From assembly GCA_938002665.1 (NCBI GenBank), contig CALLAE010000026.1, positions 1 through 60,708 on the forward strand: DNA of 60,708 bases. Reading direction: 5' to 3'. The position numbers were made by a program, and so were the translations under genes. The first letter of the stretch is position 1. Every line of letters starts with the position of its first letter. The notes under the pieces were generated by a model. It worked only from the letters and a program-made list of their open reading frames with translations. It did no database searches and was not told the origin of the DNA. Below are positions 10,328 through 19,618 of this stretch, in pieces. This stretch comes from an uncultured Saprospiraceae bacterium. GTDB lineage: Bacteria; Bacteroidota; Bacteroidia; Chitinophagales; Saprospiraceae.

Positions 10328-11014
10328 TTATAGCTCAGCACTTATCATAAACTGGAAGTCAAGGGTCGTATCATCAACTTCGATGTTTTTATAGCCTGCT
10401 GCTACTAATTCATCTTCGAGAATATGTACATAGACTCGATCACTTATTTCAGGTGCTTCAGTGTAGGATGGGATTCTCTTAGATTTAAAATCTACTATGA
10501 AAACTTGACCTCTATCTTTGAGATGACTCCTTAGATTTTGTAGGTATGCTGTTCTGTCTTCAATAAATGTGATAGTGTTGACGATGAGAATAATATCTAC
10601 TTCCTTTGACTGAAGACGTGATTCTGAAGGTGTAGCCAGCCTCACATCAAATTTACTTTGTTGATCATCATTCATTGTGTTTTTAAAGCCGGTCAACAGT
10701 TCTGTAACATCTTTATCGATATCAATTGCAATTACTTTTTGGCACTTGGGTAAGAGTTTAAAGGAGAAATAACCGATTCCTGCTCCTAGATCGGCAATAA
10801 CTTTACCCTGAATATCACCCAAGGCTGCAATCACCTTTTCTGGTTTTTGCCAAGCCATTCTTGGGTCTGAAGTTTTATCAGAGGTGTTTTCAGTATTAGA
10901 TTTAGAAACTTTGAGGTCTTCTGAAGCATTTGTAGGTCTAGGTGCTCCTTGATCACAGGATTGCAATATGAATAGAAAGCATACTATAAGAACAGGAATG
11001 AAAGGTTTCCACAT
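10328..11014 (-). CDS. Lipoprotein-anchored class I SAM-dependent methyltransferase
   Basis: The first 20 residues form a lipoprotein signal: a hydrophobic run ending in LQSC, with the Cys as lipidation site. A Ser/Thr/Asn-rich linker of about 30 residues follows. From about residue 65 there is a Rossmann methyltransferase core: VIADLGAGIGYFSF is the SAM-binding motif I, VIAIDID the acidic motif II end, and VDIILIVNTITF motif IV. The fold points to SAM-dependent methylation, but the substrate is not visible. An exported SAM enzyme is odd, because SAM is a cytoplasmic cofactor. Either the signal is real and the domain has another role, or translation starts internally. It is last in the minus-strand run after dacB, 24 bases downstream of it, which suggests an envelope link. 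Confidence 0.75.
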   Translation of the reverse strand: MWKPFIPVLIVCFLFILQSCDQGAPRPTNASEDLKVSKSNTENTSDKTSDPRMAWQKPEKVIAALGDIQGKVIADLGAGIGYFSFKLLPKCQKVIAIDIDKDVTELLTGFKNTMNDDQQSKFDVRLATPSESRLQSKEVDIILIVNTITFIEDRTAYLQNLRSHLKDRGQVFIVDFKSKRIPSYTEAPEISDRVYVHILEDELVAAGYKNIEVDDTTLDFQFMISAEL

Positions 11015-11038
11015 TTAGTAAAAATACTAGAATGTAGC

Positions 11039-12490
11039 CTATGCTTCAGAAAAAATTGTAGTTATTATCTTTTCTAGGTAGGGCCTTACTGTTTTATGTT
11101 TTTCAGTAAAGCCATTTACAATGATCGAGAAGCTCACCCATTTTCCGGACTTTGTCTTGATATAGCCTGAGTAACTCTGCACCCCTTCCATGCTTCCACT
11201 TTTAAGCCATACTTTTCCTTTCGCCTTTGATTTGGCAAAAAGTCCTCTCACAGTGCCCGTATATCCACCTTTAGGAAGATATTTGAGGCATTCTTCTCTA
11301 CCCAGATCATCAGCAATTCCAGCTAAGAATCGAGCAATAGAATAGCTATGAATTAAGTTCCTGGCCGATAGCCCACTACCATCATGAAACTTTAATTTCT
11401 TAGTATTGATCTTATATTTTCTGAGTAATCTGATAATGGTGGCGAGTCCATTCTGTCCAGTTCCTTGGCCTACTTTTTTCAATCCCAGCATTTTGAGCAT
11501 AGACTCTGTGTAGAGGTTGTTACTTTCTACATTTGCTTTTTTAGCAATCTCACCAAGAGGAGGGCTAAATATGGTGTCTATTGGTGTGAGCTTATCTTTT
11601 TTGGTAGTTCTTAATCTGGTTTTGTATCCACGAGACTGGATGTTAGCCTTATCCAGTTCTTTCTTAATATGATAGCCTAGAAAGTAGGGTGGGTCAGGAA
11701 GAGATCCTTTTATAGAGAAAGGACCGTTGCCTTGCGGAATGGTTCCTACTATACGTTTGTCATAATTGTATGGACCTCCAAAAATATAGGCTTGATCACC
11801 AGTGTGAGAGCTGTCTACAACTATTTCATTGGAGAGATTGAGCCGAGGGACTTTGGGGCTGACGCTATGGATGGTAGGTCTATTGCCTATGATGTTCCTA
11901 TTATTGAAATAGACATAGTACTGATTCTCATGTATATTGACTCCCCAGGCACCTGATGCATAATAGTTGCCTAGATCATTCCATTGCCAACTAGGAGCAA
12001 CGGGATAACTGTCAAAAATAGATTCGTCTATGACGATCTCTCCATGTATGCATTTTATCCCAGAGCGAATGACGACTTCTTTTATATGTCTTTTGAGCTC
12101 AACAAAATCTCTTGATCCCTTCACTTTGTCTGATCCTAAGGTAGGGTCTCCGCCTCCTTTGATTATCAGGTCACCTTCTAGAGTGCCTTCATCTAGTAAT
12201 TTCCCAGTATAGGCTATTATGGTTTGGAATTTGAAATCCTTACCTAAAGTTATTATGGAGGAGTAGGTTGTGAAAAGCTTTAACGAGGAAGCTGGGCTAA
12301 GCACTTTTTTTGATCGATGAGAGGCCAGTTCCTTTTTTGTCTCTAGATCTATGACTGATAAAGAAATGTTGCTAGTCTCAAATATATTTTTGTTCAGAAT
12401 CTTGTCTAGTTTTGGCTGCAAAAGACCAGCGCTTTGAGACCAGCTTATATAAGAAAATAAGACTAATAGTAATGTGTTAAAGAATCTCAT
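11039..12490 (-). CDS. dacB: D-alanyl-D-alanine carboxypeptidase/endopeptidase, PBP4 type
   Basis: This is a periplasmic peptidase of family S13 that trims or cuts peptidoglycan cross-links. A signal peptide ends near SWSQ. The active-site triad is seen as SSLK (SxxK, in LSPASSLKLFT), SNN (SxN, in VESNNLY) and KSG (in WLKSGSM), in the usual order with the long S13 insert between the first two. Length, about 483 residues, fits. I choose the ATG at 12490; the open frame also allows a TTG one codon earlier. It overlaps the upstream M14-family gene by 14 bases, which suggests translational coupling in the rimK-like/deacylase/dacB/methyltransferase run. Confidence 0.9.
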   Translation of the reverse strand: MRFFNTLLLVLFSYISWSQSAGLLQPKLDKILNKNIFETSNISLSVIDLETKKELASHRSKKVLSPASSLKLFTTYSSIITLGKDFKFQTIIAYTGKLLDEGTLEGDLIIKGGGDPTLGSDKVKGSRDFVELKRHIKEVVIRSGIKCIHGEIVIDESIFDSYPVAPSWQWNDLGNYYASGAWGVNIHENQYYVYFNNRNIIGNRPTIHSVSPKVPRLNLSNEIVVDSSHTGDQAYIFGGPYNYDKRIVGTIPQGNGPFSIKGSLPDPPYFLGYHIKKELDKANIQSRGYKTRLRTTKKDKLTPIDTIFSPPLGEIAKKANVESNNLYTESMLKMLGLKKVGQGTGQNGLATIIRLLRKYKINTKKLKFHDGSGLSARNLIHSYSIARFLAGIADDLGREECLKYLPKGGYTGTVRGLFAKSKAKGKVWLKSGSMEGVQSYSGYIKTKSGKWVSFSIIVNGFTEKHKTVRPYLEKIITTIFSEA

Positions 12491-13448
12491 CAATATCGTA
12501 ACCTATGTGAAATAATGCATCTCCTTGATTGACTACGGAGGCATTATTATGGCCTATAAGATAACCATCTTTTTTGGTAATAACACTAATAGACTTTTGG
12601 CCATTAGGGTCGTTAATGGATCCTAGTTTTTCGCCTTTATAGATCTTAGCTCCGGATTTCTGAGACCAAAGAAAAATTCCTGAAAAAGAAGCTCTAAGCC
12701 AAGTAGTCTTTTTGAATAATAAAATCTTATGATTGGCTTCCATAAGATTTTGCTCTTCTATGTATCCCAGATAGGTGAGGCATCTCAAAATACCATTATA
12801 GCCTTGACTAATCACACTATTATTGAGTCTTACGGACTCTCCTCCCTCATAGATAAGCATAGGAATATTCATTTCCTTAGCCGTTTTTCTTAATGATTTA
12901 CTGATAACTCCACTTTCTATTATAAAGGGCGGACTAAAGACTTTAGCTAAGTCAAAGGCTCGCGTATCATTACGTGTATACCTTATCTGCGGATAGTTAT
13001 ATCTGGAATCACCTCCTGTATGGAAATCGAAAATGTAATCTACAAGCGGTAAGATATGTTTGGTTAAAGATCGGGCAATTCTCGAGGCTAAGGACCCTAT
13101 AGAAGTACCAGGAAAACTCCTATTAACGTCTTTTCCATCTGGTACATATCTATTGAAAGTGATAAAGCCATAGATGTTTAGCAGTGGAATCACAATGAGA
13201 TTTCCAGCCTGGATATTATTGAACCTATGATGCATCAGTAAGCGCCTTACAATTTCTATCCCGTTGATCTCGTCACCATGGACGCCAGCAAGAATGAGGG
13301 TGGTAGGGCCGGGAGTGACAGCTCTAAATATGTGAGCCAGTATATTGATCTTTGTATCTGAGGGTAGATTTCCTACACTTAGCTTTACTACTCCAGATTG
13401 GCCAGGCAGAAATTCCTTTTTATCTATAATAAACTTCTGTTCACTCAT
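12477..13448 (-). CDS. Succinylglutamate desuccinylase/aspartoacylase family zinc hydrolase
   Basis: The protein belongs to the M14-like AstE/AspA family of zinc amidohydrolases. The metal site is seen as GVHGDEING (H-x-x-E) and a later His in FDFHTGG. A C-terminal barrel-like segment (about residues 240-320) resembles the biotinyl/lipoyl-like lobe of this family. The natural substrate is unknown; relatives remove acyl or amino-acid groups from small amides. It sits 34 bases downstream of a RimK-like ligase. The two families often occur side by side, which fits a pair that adds and removes an amino acid or acyl group. It is not part of an arginine-degradation cluster here, so an astE name is not justified. 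Confidence 0.82.
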   Translation of the reverse strand: MSEQKFIIDKKEFLPGQSGVVKLSVGNLPSDTKINILAHIFRAVTPGPTTLILAGVHGDEINGIEIVRRLLMHHRFNNIQAGNLIVIPLLNIYGFITFNRYVPDGKDVNRSFPGTSIGSLASRIARSLTKHILPLVDYIFDFHTGGDSRYNYPQIRYTRNDTRAFDLAKVFSPPFIIESGVISKSLRKTAKEMNIPMLIYEGGESVRLNNSVISQGYNGILRCLTYLGYIEEQNLMEANHKILLFKKTTWLRASFSGIFLWSQKSGAKIYKGEKLGSINDPNGQKSISVITKKDGYLIGHNNASVVNQGDALFHIGYDIDEIL

Positions 13449-13482
13449 ATTCCTTTGCTTCTATTAGCAAGCAACTATAGGG

Positions 13483-14370
13483 CTAGGCGTATTCACCTGC
13501 CTTGACGTTTCGCTCGACGAAATTAATAATTCGTCCTGCAATGTCAACTTTTGTAGTCGTTTCTATGCCTTCTAGTCCAGGAGAGGCATTGACTTCTAAG
13601 ATAAGAGGTCCTCTTTTAGAACGTAGCATATCCACACCAGCTATTTCTAAGCCTAAATGTTTGACAGCTTTAAGTGCGACTTCTTTTTCTTTCTCACTTA
13701 TAGGCTCCACTGAAGAGCTTCCGCCCCTATGAAGGTTGCTTCTGAACTCACCTTCTTTTGCCTGACGCTTCATAGTGCCTACTATTTCTTGGTCTACTAC
13801 AAATATTCTAATATCTGCTCCATTAGATTCTGCAATAAACTCTTGCATCATAGATTTTTGCTTTGTCTTATTGAAAGCTTCTAATATTGATTCTGCTTGT
13901 CCCTTGCTTTCAGCTAGGACCACGCCGATTCCATGCGTTCCATTTATGAGCTTGATAACTATATTATCATCAAAGGTGTCAAGCAGATCTCTATACATGA
14001 TCGTATTATTGGACACGATAGTACGTGGTATTTGTAGACCTTCTGCAGCTAGGATCTGAGAACAGGTTAATTTATCTCTAGCCTTAAGCAAGGCCTGGGA
14101 GCTGAGAGTTGTGAAGATGCCTTTCTGCTCAAATTGCCTGATAACAGCTGACCCAAAGCTAGTATGTGAAGCGCCTATCCGTGGTATAATAGCATCTATA
14201 TCTTCTATTATCTGTCCATGATAGGAGATTGTAAGATTGCCATCTTCCATGATTAAGTCACAGTTTACATAATCAATAATCCTGACATAATGATGTCTTA
14301 TTCTGGCTGCTCTTGCTAGGCTCTGGGTACTGTATAGGGCGGGGTTTCTGGAGAGAATTGCGATGTTCAT
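13483..14370 (-). CDS. rimK: RimK-like ATP-grasp ligase
   Basis: RimK-type enzymes use ATP to add glutamate residues to a carboxyl group, classically ribosomal protein S6, or to make related peptide bonds. The 295 residues cover the pre-ATP-grasp domain (PRIGASHTSFG), the ATP-grasp core with KLINGTHGIGV, the R-x-F segment DIRIFVVD, MKRQAKEGEFRSNLHRGG, and the metal-binding end LILEVNASPGLEGIE. Length is typical. The ATG at 14370 starts at MNIAILSRNP, the usual family N-terminus. It heads a minus-strand run with the M14 deacylase, dacB and a methyltransferase. The S6 substrate is inferred only from family membership; the partners suggest it could modify a small molecule or envelope peptide. 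Confidence 0.82.
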   Translation of the reverse strand: MNIAILSRNPALYSTQSLARAARIRHHYVRIIDYVNCDLIMEDGNLTISYHGQIIEDIDAIIPRIGASHTSFGSAVIRQFEQKGIFTTLSSQALLKARDKLTCSQILAAEGLQIPRTIVSNNTIMYRDLLDTFDDNIVIKLINGTHGIGVVLAESKGQAESILEAFNKTKQKSMMQEFIAESNGADIRIFVVDQEIVGTMKRQAKEGEFRSNLHRGGSSSVEPISEKEKEVALKAVKHLGLEIAGVDMLRSKRGPLILEVNASPGLEGIETTTKVDIAGRIINFVERNVKAGEYA

Positions 14371-14507
14371 GACAATACTTTCTATTGTTTATATAATCAT
14401 AATCTACTCTATGTAGACGTTGAATTTTTATAATGAGTTCTTTTTAGGAACAAGATTATTCAAATAATTTTCAGATTACAGAGATATTACATCGACATAG
14501 AAGAAAT

Positions 14508-15806
14508 ATGACACAAGATGTAGATCTCATCAAGAATGACAAGCGAACCATAAGAGGGTGGGCAATATTTGATTGGGCTAATTCAGCTTATGCTCTTGTG
14601 GTATCCACGGCTGTCTTTCCACCATATTTCTCCTCTATGGCTCCTGATCAGATGTCTGTACTCGGAAGCCAGATAGATAGTAATGCACTCTACTCCTTTA
14701 GTATCTCAGTATCCTTTTTACTTATAGCAATAATGACGCCTATCTTATCTGGGATATCTGATGATAGTGGAAGAAGAAAGTCCTTCCTCAGGTTTTTTAC
14801 TTTACTAGGTTCTGGAGCATGTATGTCACTCTATTTTTTTGACAGTCCTGACACTGCTTTTTTAGGCTTGATTGCATTCATAATAGGAACGATAGGTTTT
14901 GGGGCTGGCATCGTTTTTTACAATTCTTACCTTCCTGAGATTGTAACGGAAGATCAATTTGATAAAGTTAGTGCTAAGGGATATGCCTATGGCTATGTCG
15001 GCTCTGTGATATTGTTAGTCATCATACTGGCCATTATTCAATTTAAAGATTCTATAGGAATTACTTCTGAAACTTTACCAGTAAGGATAGGCTTCCTCTT
15101 AGTAGGCATCTGGTGGTATGGCTTTGCAAGTATTACTTTTCGAGTATTGCCGAAAGACAATAAGAAGCCTATCCAAAAGTCTTTTTTGGTGAAAGGGTTT
15201 AATGAAGTAAGAGAGGTATTTAATAGCATCAAAAAGGACAGTAACATCATTAAGTTTCTTGTTTCTTATTTCTTCTTTATTGCAGGTGTCAATGTTGTCA
15301 TCTACCTAGCTTCGGTATTTGCGAAAGAAGAGTTAGGTTTTGAGCAAGCTAATCTTATAGTTCTAATTTTATTACTTCAGTTTTTAGCTTTGTTTGGGGC
15401 ATACTTTTTTGCCTACTTATCTGATAAAATCGGTAATAAGACTTCTCTTTTGATTCAACTTATAATCTGGGTTTCCATCAGTGTTGCCAGTTACTTTGTG
15501 TACACTGCTTCTGCTTTTTATGTTATGGCCCTGTTTGTAGGTCTAGTATTTGGAGGTATACAATCTTTGTCTAGATCTACTTATTCTAAGATGTTGGCGG
15601 ACGACATAAGTTCGTTGGCTTCTTATTTCAGTTTTTATGATGTGGTGACTAAGGTGGCTATAGTTGCAGGTACCTTAGCATTTGGATTGGTGAATCAGCT
15701 CACAGGTAATATGCGTTACTCTATGATATCGACAGGACTCTTTTTTGTGGTAGGCTTACTTGTACTCTTAACTGTGAGAGTTAGTAAAGGTAGTGGCATG
15801 TCTTAG
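14508..15806 (+). CDS. MFS transporter, UMF1/Atg22-like family
   Basis: This 432-residue integral membrane protein has about 12 hydrophobic segments. The N-terminus RGWAIFDWANSAYALVVSTAVFPPYF is characteristic of the UMF1 (Atg22-like) branch of the major facilitator superfamily, which includes vacuolar amino-acid effluxers in yeast and many uncharacterised bacterial members. The loop SDDSGRRKSFLRFF between helices 2 and 3 is the MFS signature. Its substrate cannot be read from sequence. It is divergent from rimK and ends 3 bases before the convergent beta-helix lipoprotein gene. Confidence 0.85.
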   Translation: MTQDVDLIKNDKRTIRGWAIFDWANSAYALVVSTAVFPPYFSSMAPDQMSVLGSQIDSNALYSFSISVSFLLIAIMTPILSGISDDSGRRKSFLRFFTLLGSGACMSLYFFDSPDTAFLGLIAFIIGTIGFGAGIVFYNSYLPEIVTEDQFDKVSAKGYAYGYVGSVILLVIILAIIQFKDSIGITSETLPVRIGFLLVGIWWYGFASITFRVLPKDNKKPIQKSFLVKGFNEVREVFNSIKKDSNIIKFLVSYFFFIAGVNVVIYLASVFAKEELGFEQANLIVLILLLQFLALFGAYFFAYLSDKIGNKTSLLIQLIIWVSISVASYFVYTASAFYVMALFVGLVFGGIQSLSRSTYSKMLADDISSLASYFSFYDVVTKVAIVAGTLAFGLVNQLTGNMRYSMISTGLFFVVGLLVLLTVRVSKGSGMS

Positions 15807-15809
15807 TGA

Positions 15810-17297
15810 TTACTTTTGTAATTCGTAACAACCCAAATCTACAGCTGTAGGATCCCTAGGAAGACCATCTAGGTCCAAAGGAACTGAAGGTAAGAATATC
15901 CCTTTATCTAGGGCAATAGACATGGTATCTAGATGATGATCATATTCTAGCAAATCTAAGAATAGGGTATCATCTCTAGTGATGTTGTCACAACTACTGC
16001 AGTTATCAAAGAAATTAGGGAAGGCAGTCGGTTCCAGAATTTCATCTACTGTTACGATACAATTATTAAACTGATAATCGAAGAAATTCGCCTCCATTCC
16101 CTCTGTTATATCAAACAAAGAAATCTCGTCAGCTTCGTTACCTGCAAAAATGCAATTGGTAAACTCAGCAGAAAGTGGAAAGGTAAATATGTCTCCTTGG
16201 CAGAGTGGGTCAGAGCACCTGATGTTGTTAGCGCTCAGTGCAGGTGCCTGGTTATCGTAATTAGCTAGTGTACAATGATTGAAAACATAGTTACCTCCAT
16301 AATTTAAACTGATACTGTTGCTGCCATTCTCATAAAATAGACAATTATTACCTGCCACAATAGCATGAGCAGCACTCAGGCCATTTCCTGAGGTAAACGA
16401 AAACTCACAGTTATTGAGCGAAACCACAGCAGCCGAATCTATAGATAAGCCCACTATGGCATGTCTTATATGAGTATGCTCAAAAGAATTATTTCTACTT
16501 CCTGCCTGTATAACCAAGCCGCCCCACTGTCCAGAGACATCTTGGAATTCTGGTTCTATTCTATCAGATAAAAACCGTACAGGATTCTCTGCTGTCCCTT
16601 TGGTTGTAATGCTTCCTGTCTGTGTTATAATGAGTAAGCCATCATTGTAGACACCTATGTCGTTTATGGCCACCCCGCCATGCATGTAGACAGTTGTCCC
16701 TGCCTCTATTATCAAGTCGCAATCGTCTATAGCCAGAACACCATAAATTACATAAGGCTTAGGGTCGTCCCACACAAGTGGCATTCCATTGCAAATAGGT
16801 GCATTGATGGTACTACTAGAGAATCTGCTTGGGAAATAATTAGCATTTTGTCCCCAAGCTTCTACGTGAACGGTGTAGGAAGACTCGTTGGCCGTGATCA
16901 GTATTTTGTCCTCTATAATAAATGGACTTATAGAAAGGGGATTATCCGGATCTATGGATGCTTCTATAAAAACATATATACTATCTTGGCCTTCTATGCG
17001 AATATTCTCTACCTCAGATCCCTCTATTCCATCCACATTCATTCTGAAAAAAGACTGATTACTCGCCTCTATATAGACTTTGTCTACGATAACTGCATCT
17101 TCCTCATTGTTGTAAATTTTTACAAATCTTGTAATTGTTCCTACTTCCGTAAAGACTGTATCAAACCTTAAAGTATCTGCAGAAAAGCTCAGATCAATAT
17201 CTGGACTATCATTAACAGTATCCTTATGGCAGGAAGAGATGCTGATAGCTAGTATTATAGAAAGAAAACAAAAAGAGAGAAGTAATTTGTTGAACAT
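15810..17297 (-). CDS. Lipoprotein with Ig-like N-terminus and right-handed beta-helix
   Basis: A lipoprotein signal (AISISSC) precedes about 110 residues resembling a DUF1573/Ig-like beta-sandwich (LRFDTVFTEVGTITRFVKIYN). From about residue 170 there is a right-handed parallel beta-helix, with short strands and repeated asparagine turns (NNCEF, FNHCTL, FTNCIF, FNNCIV). The final VDLGCYELQK is typical of beta-helix proteins of this phylum. It is probably anchored on the outer membrane or cell surface and may bind or cut a polysaccharide. I see no catalytic motif of a known lyase. It is a single-gene unit, convergent with the MFS gene. Confidence 0.75.
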   Translation of the reverse strand: MFNKLLLSFCFLSIILAISISSCHKDTVNDSPDIDLSFSADTLRFDTVFTEVGTITRFVKIYNNEEDAVIVDKVYIEASNQSFFRMNVDGIEGSEVENIRIEGQDSIYVFIEASIDPDNPLSISPFIIEDKILITANESSYTVHVEAWGQNANYFPSRFSSSTINAPICNGMPLVWDDPKPYVIYGVLAIDDCDLIIEAGTTVYMHGGVAINDIGVYNDGLLIITQTGSITTKGTAENPVRFLSDRIEPEFQDVSGQWGGLVIQAGSRNNSFEHTHIRHAIVGLSIDSAAVVSLNNCEFSFTSGNGLSAAHAIVAGNNCLFYENGSNSISLNYGGNYVFNHCTLANYDNQAPALSANNIRCSDPLCQGDIFTFPLSAEFTNCIFAGNEADEISLFDITEGMEANFFDYQFNNCIVTVDEILEPTAFPNFFDNCSSCDNITRDDTLFLDLLEYDHHLDTMSIALDKGIFLPSVPLDLDGLPRDPTAVDLGCYELQK

Positions 17298-17396
17298 AGT
17301 CCTGAATGTATATTCTGATAAGAATACTAAAGTGCTAAATTATGATTTATCGTAGCTAATTGTCTTGATTTGACCTTTATAAATATTATAAAAACC

Positions 17397-17404
17397 TAGA
17401 TTTG
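17397..17404 (+). promoter_or_regulatory. Bacteroidota-type -7 box for the glycosyltransferase operon
   Basis: TAGATTTG fits TAnnTTTG exactly and lies 24 bases before the ATG at 17429. A TTTG at 17369-17372 could act as the -33 element, but its spacing of 24 is longer than the usual 19-21. Confidence 0.45.
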
Positions 17405-17428
17405 TATCCAACTAGCTGACGCTGTTTA

Positions 17429-18115
17429 ATGATGATCATAGACATAATAATTCCAGCATATAATGAGGAAGAATCTATCGGATTAGTACTCGATGATATT
17501 CCTAAGGATATGGTCCGTGAGATAGTAGTCTGTAATAATAACAGTACTGATGATACTAGAAGAGTGGCACAGGATAGGGGAGCAGTTGTCGTAGATGCAA
17601 TGCAGAAGGGCTATGGCAGTGCTTGCTTAAAGGGTATGGAATATCTTGCGTCAAAGGAAGTAAGTCCAGAAATAGTGGTTTTTCTCGATGGTGATTATTC
17701 AGACCATCCAGAAGAAATGGCCAAGCTCGTGTCACCAATAGTAAATGATCAGCAGGACCTAGTCATTGGGTCTAGAACACTAGGCGACATGGAAAGAGGT
17801 GCTATGCAAGTGCAGCAAGTTTTTGGAAATTGGTTAGCAACGACGCTTATCAAAGCTTTTTATAATTACAGTTTCACTGATCTTGGCCCTTTTAGAGCAG
17901 TGAGATATTCCTCTCTTTTAGATATAGGAATGTCAGACCCTAATTTCGGATGGACAGTAGAGATGCAAGTTAAAGCAGCCAAACTAAAATTGAGATGTAC
18001 TGAGATTCCAGTAACCTACAGAAGACGAGTGGGGGTTTCGAAAATATCTGGTACGATAAAAGGCACCTTGCTAGCTGGGCACAAAATTCTATGGACAATA
18101 TTTAAATTACTGTAA
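17429..18115 (+). CDS. Family 2 glycosyltransferase, polyprenyl-phosphate type
   Basis: The 228-residue protein is a soluble GT-A fold enzyme. DIIIPAYNEEESIG is the nucleotide-binding start and FLDGDYSDHP holds the DxD-like metal motif. The tail with YRRRVGVSKISGTI is typical of dolichyl-phosphate-mannose-synthase-like enzymes. It lacks C-terminal membrane helices. The likely role is transfer of a sugar from a nucleotide donor to a lipid carrier. Its stop overlaps the start of the next glycosyltransferase by one base (taATG), so the two are coupled. With the third gene it could form a pathway that loads and then uses polyprenyl-phosphate sugars. Confidence 0.85.
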   Translation: MMIIDIIIPAYNEEESIGLVLDDIPKDMVREIVVCNNNSTDDTRRVAQDRGAVVVDAMQKGYGSACLKGMEYLASKEVSPEIVVFLDGDYSDHPEEMAKLVSPIVNDQQDLVIGSRTLGDMERGAMQVQQVFGNWLATTLIKAFYNYSFTDLGPFRAVRYSSLLDIGMSDPNFGWTVEMQVKAAKLKLRCTEIPVTYRRRVGVSKISGTIKGTLLAGHKILWTIFKLL

Positions 18116-19593
18116 TGAGCATAGTAGGGTATTTTGTTTTCGGGGTTTATTTGATGTGTCTGGTATTTATTACGCTGTACTGTATTTTCCAGTTTCATCT
18201 GCTCTTGCACTACTGGCGAAAGAGGAAAGAAGGCATTGTAGATATGAGCTCCTCTGCTATCATGGAGGAGTTGCCACTTGTAACTATACAACTTCCTATG
18301 TTTAATGAGTACTTTGTCGTAGAAAGGCTCATAGATAATATTGTAAAACTAGATTACCCAAAGGATAGGTTAGAGATTCAGGTTCTAGACGATAGTACAG
18401 ATGATACTCTAGCTCTTACTAAAAAGAAGGTCTCTTATTACCAAAACGAGGGCTTTGATATCAAAGTACTTGCAAGGACTAATAGAAAGGGTTATAAAGC
18501 GGGAGCGCTAAAAGATGCCACTCCATATGCTAAGGGAGAATTTATCGTCATTTTTGATGCTGATTTCCTTCCTGAGTCAGACTTTATTATGCGTACACTA
18601 CCGCACTTTAGTAATCCTAAAGTAGGTGTTGTGCAGACGAGGTGGGGGCATATCAATCAGAATTATTCCATCTTAACAGAATTACAAGCTTTCCAGCTCA
18701 ATGTCCATTTTACAGTGGAGCAGAAGGGCAGGGAGACTGGTGATTATTTACTCCAGTTCAATGGTACTGCGGGTATGTGGCGTAAAAGTACTATAGAAGA
18801 CGCTGGTGGCTGGGAGGCAGATACTCTGACAGAAGATCTAGACCTCAGTTACAGAGCTCAGTTAAGAGGCTGGAAAATAATCTTCCTTGAAGACACCTTA
18901 TCTCCAGCTGAGCTGCCTTCAGAAATGATGGGTCTTAAGTCACAGCAGCATAGATGGATGAAGGGCGGTGCAGAGACTGCCAAGAAACTGTTACCTCAAA
19001 TCTGGTCCAGTGAGTTGGCGACCGCTAAGAAGATTCATGCCACTACCCACTTGCTGGGCAGTACTGTTTTCCTTTCAGTTTTTCTGGTAGGTGTATTCAG
19101 TGTGCCTCTACTTTTTCTTATTAATCCCTTAGCTATAGACCTCTCCTTGATGAGTATTTTCCTGGTCAGTACTGTACTCGTAGCTATGGTATATTATGTA
19201 GCCAATGTGAGAACTGCTTGGGCAGAACCCAATAGTCTGAAAGCCATTTTTAAGTTTGTATTTATATTTCCTGTATTTCTTGCCCTTTCGATGGGTTTAT
19301 CTTTCCATAATTCTTTAGCGGTAATACAAGGATATTTGGGTAGAAAATCAGCTTTCGTACGTACACCTAAGTTCGATATAAAGAAAGTATCAGATAGCTT
19401 CAGGAGATCAAAGTATGGTAGTTATAGGATATCTAAAGTCACTATAGTAGAAGGTCTTCTGACTTTGTATTTTTTATACGCCATAGTAGCTGGTATTAGA
19501 ATGGGCAATACTTCATTGATAATATTTCATTCTCTACTATTCATGGGATATGGAACTATATTCTATTTTTCTATTAGGCACCAAAGATCCTAG
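18115..19593 (+). CDS. Membrane family 2 glycosyltransferase, cellulose/mannan synthase-like
   Basis: The product of 492 residues has an N-terminal membrane helix, a GT2 catalytic domain (about residues 55-290) and four or five C-terminal helices. Catalytic motifs are complete: QVLDDSTDDT, IFDADFLPE, TEDLDLSYRAQLRG and QQHRWMKGG (the Q-x-x-R-W motif of processive synthases). The closest match in pattern is the CslA-like glucomannan 4-beta-mannosyltransferase group. No PilZ domain or BcsB-like partner follows, so it need not make cellulose. It probably builds a membrane-bound glycan or glycolipid together with its two neighbours. Confidence 0.82.
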   Translation: MSIVGYFVFGVYLMCLVFITLYCIFQFHLLLHYWRKRKEGIVDMSSSAIMEELPLVTIQLPMFNEYFVVERLIDNIVKLDYPKDRLEIQVLDDSTDDTLALTKKKVSYYQNEGFDIKVLARTNRKGYKAGALKDATPYAKGEFIVIFDADFLPESDFIMRTLPHFSNPKVGVVQTRWGHINQNYSILTELQAFQLNVHFTVEQKGRETGDYLLQFNGTAGMWRKSTIEDAGGWEADTLTEDLDLSYRAQLRGWKIIFLEDTLSPAELPSEMMGLKSQQHRWMKGGAETAKKLLPQIWSSELATAKKIHATTHLLGSTVFLSVFLVGVFSVPLLFLINPLAIDLSLMSIFLVSTVLVAMVYYVANVRTAWAEPNSLKAIFKFVFIFPVFLALSMGLSFHNSLAVIQGYLGRKSAFVRTPKFDIKKVSDSFRRSKYGSYRISKVTIVEGLLTLYFLYAIVAGIRMGNTSLIIFHSLLFMGYGTIFYFSIRHQRS

Positions 19594-19618
19594 CGCTGAA
19601 AGCGCTTACTTATAATAA

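Noticed and set aside
16680-17171. 163-codon open frame on the plus strand
   Set aside because: It is antisense to the beta-helix lipoprotein, has no recognisable motif and follows the codon structure of the real gene.
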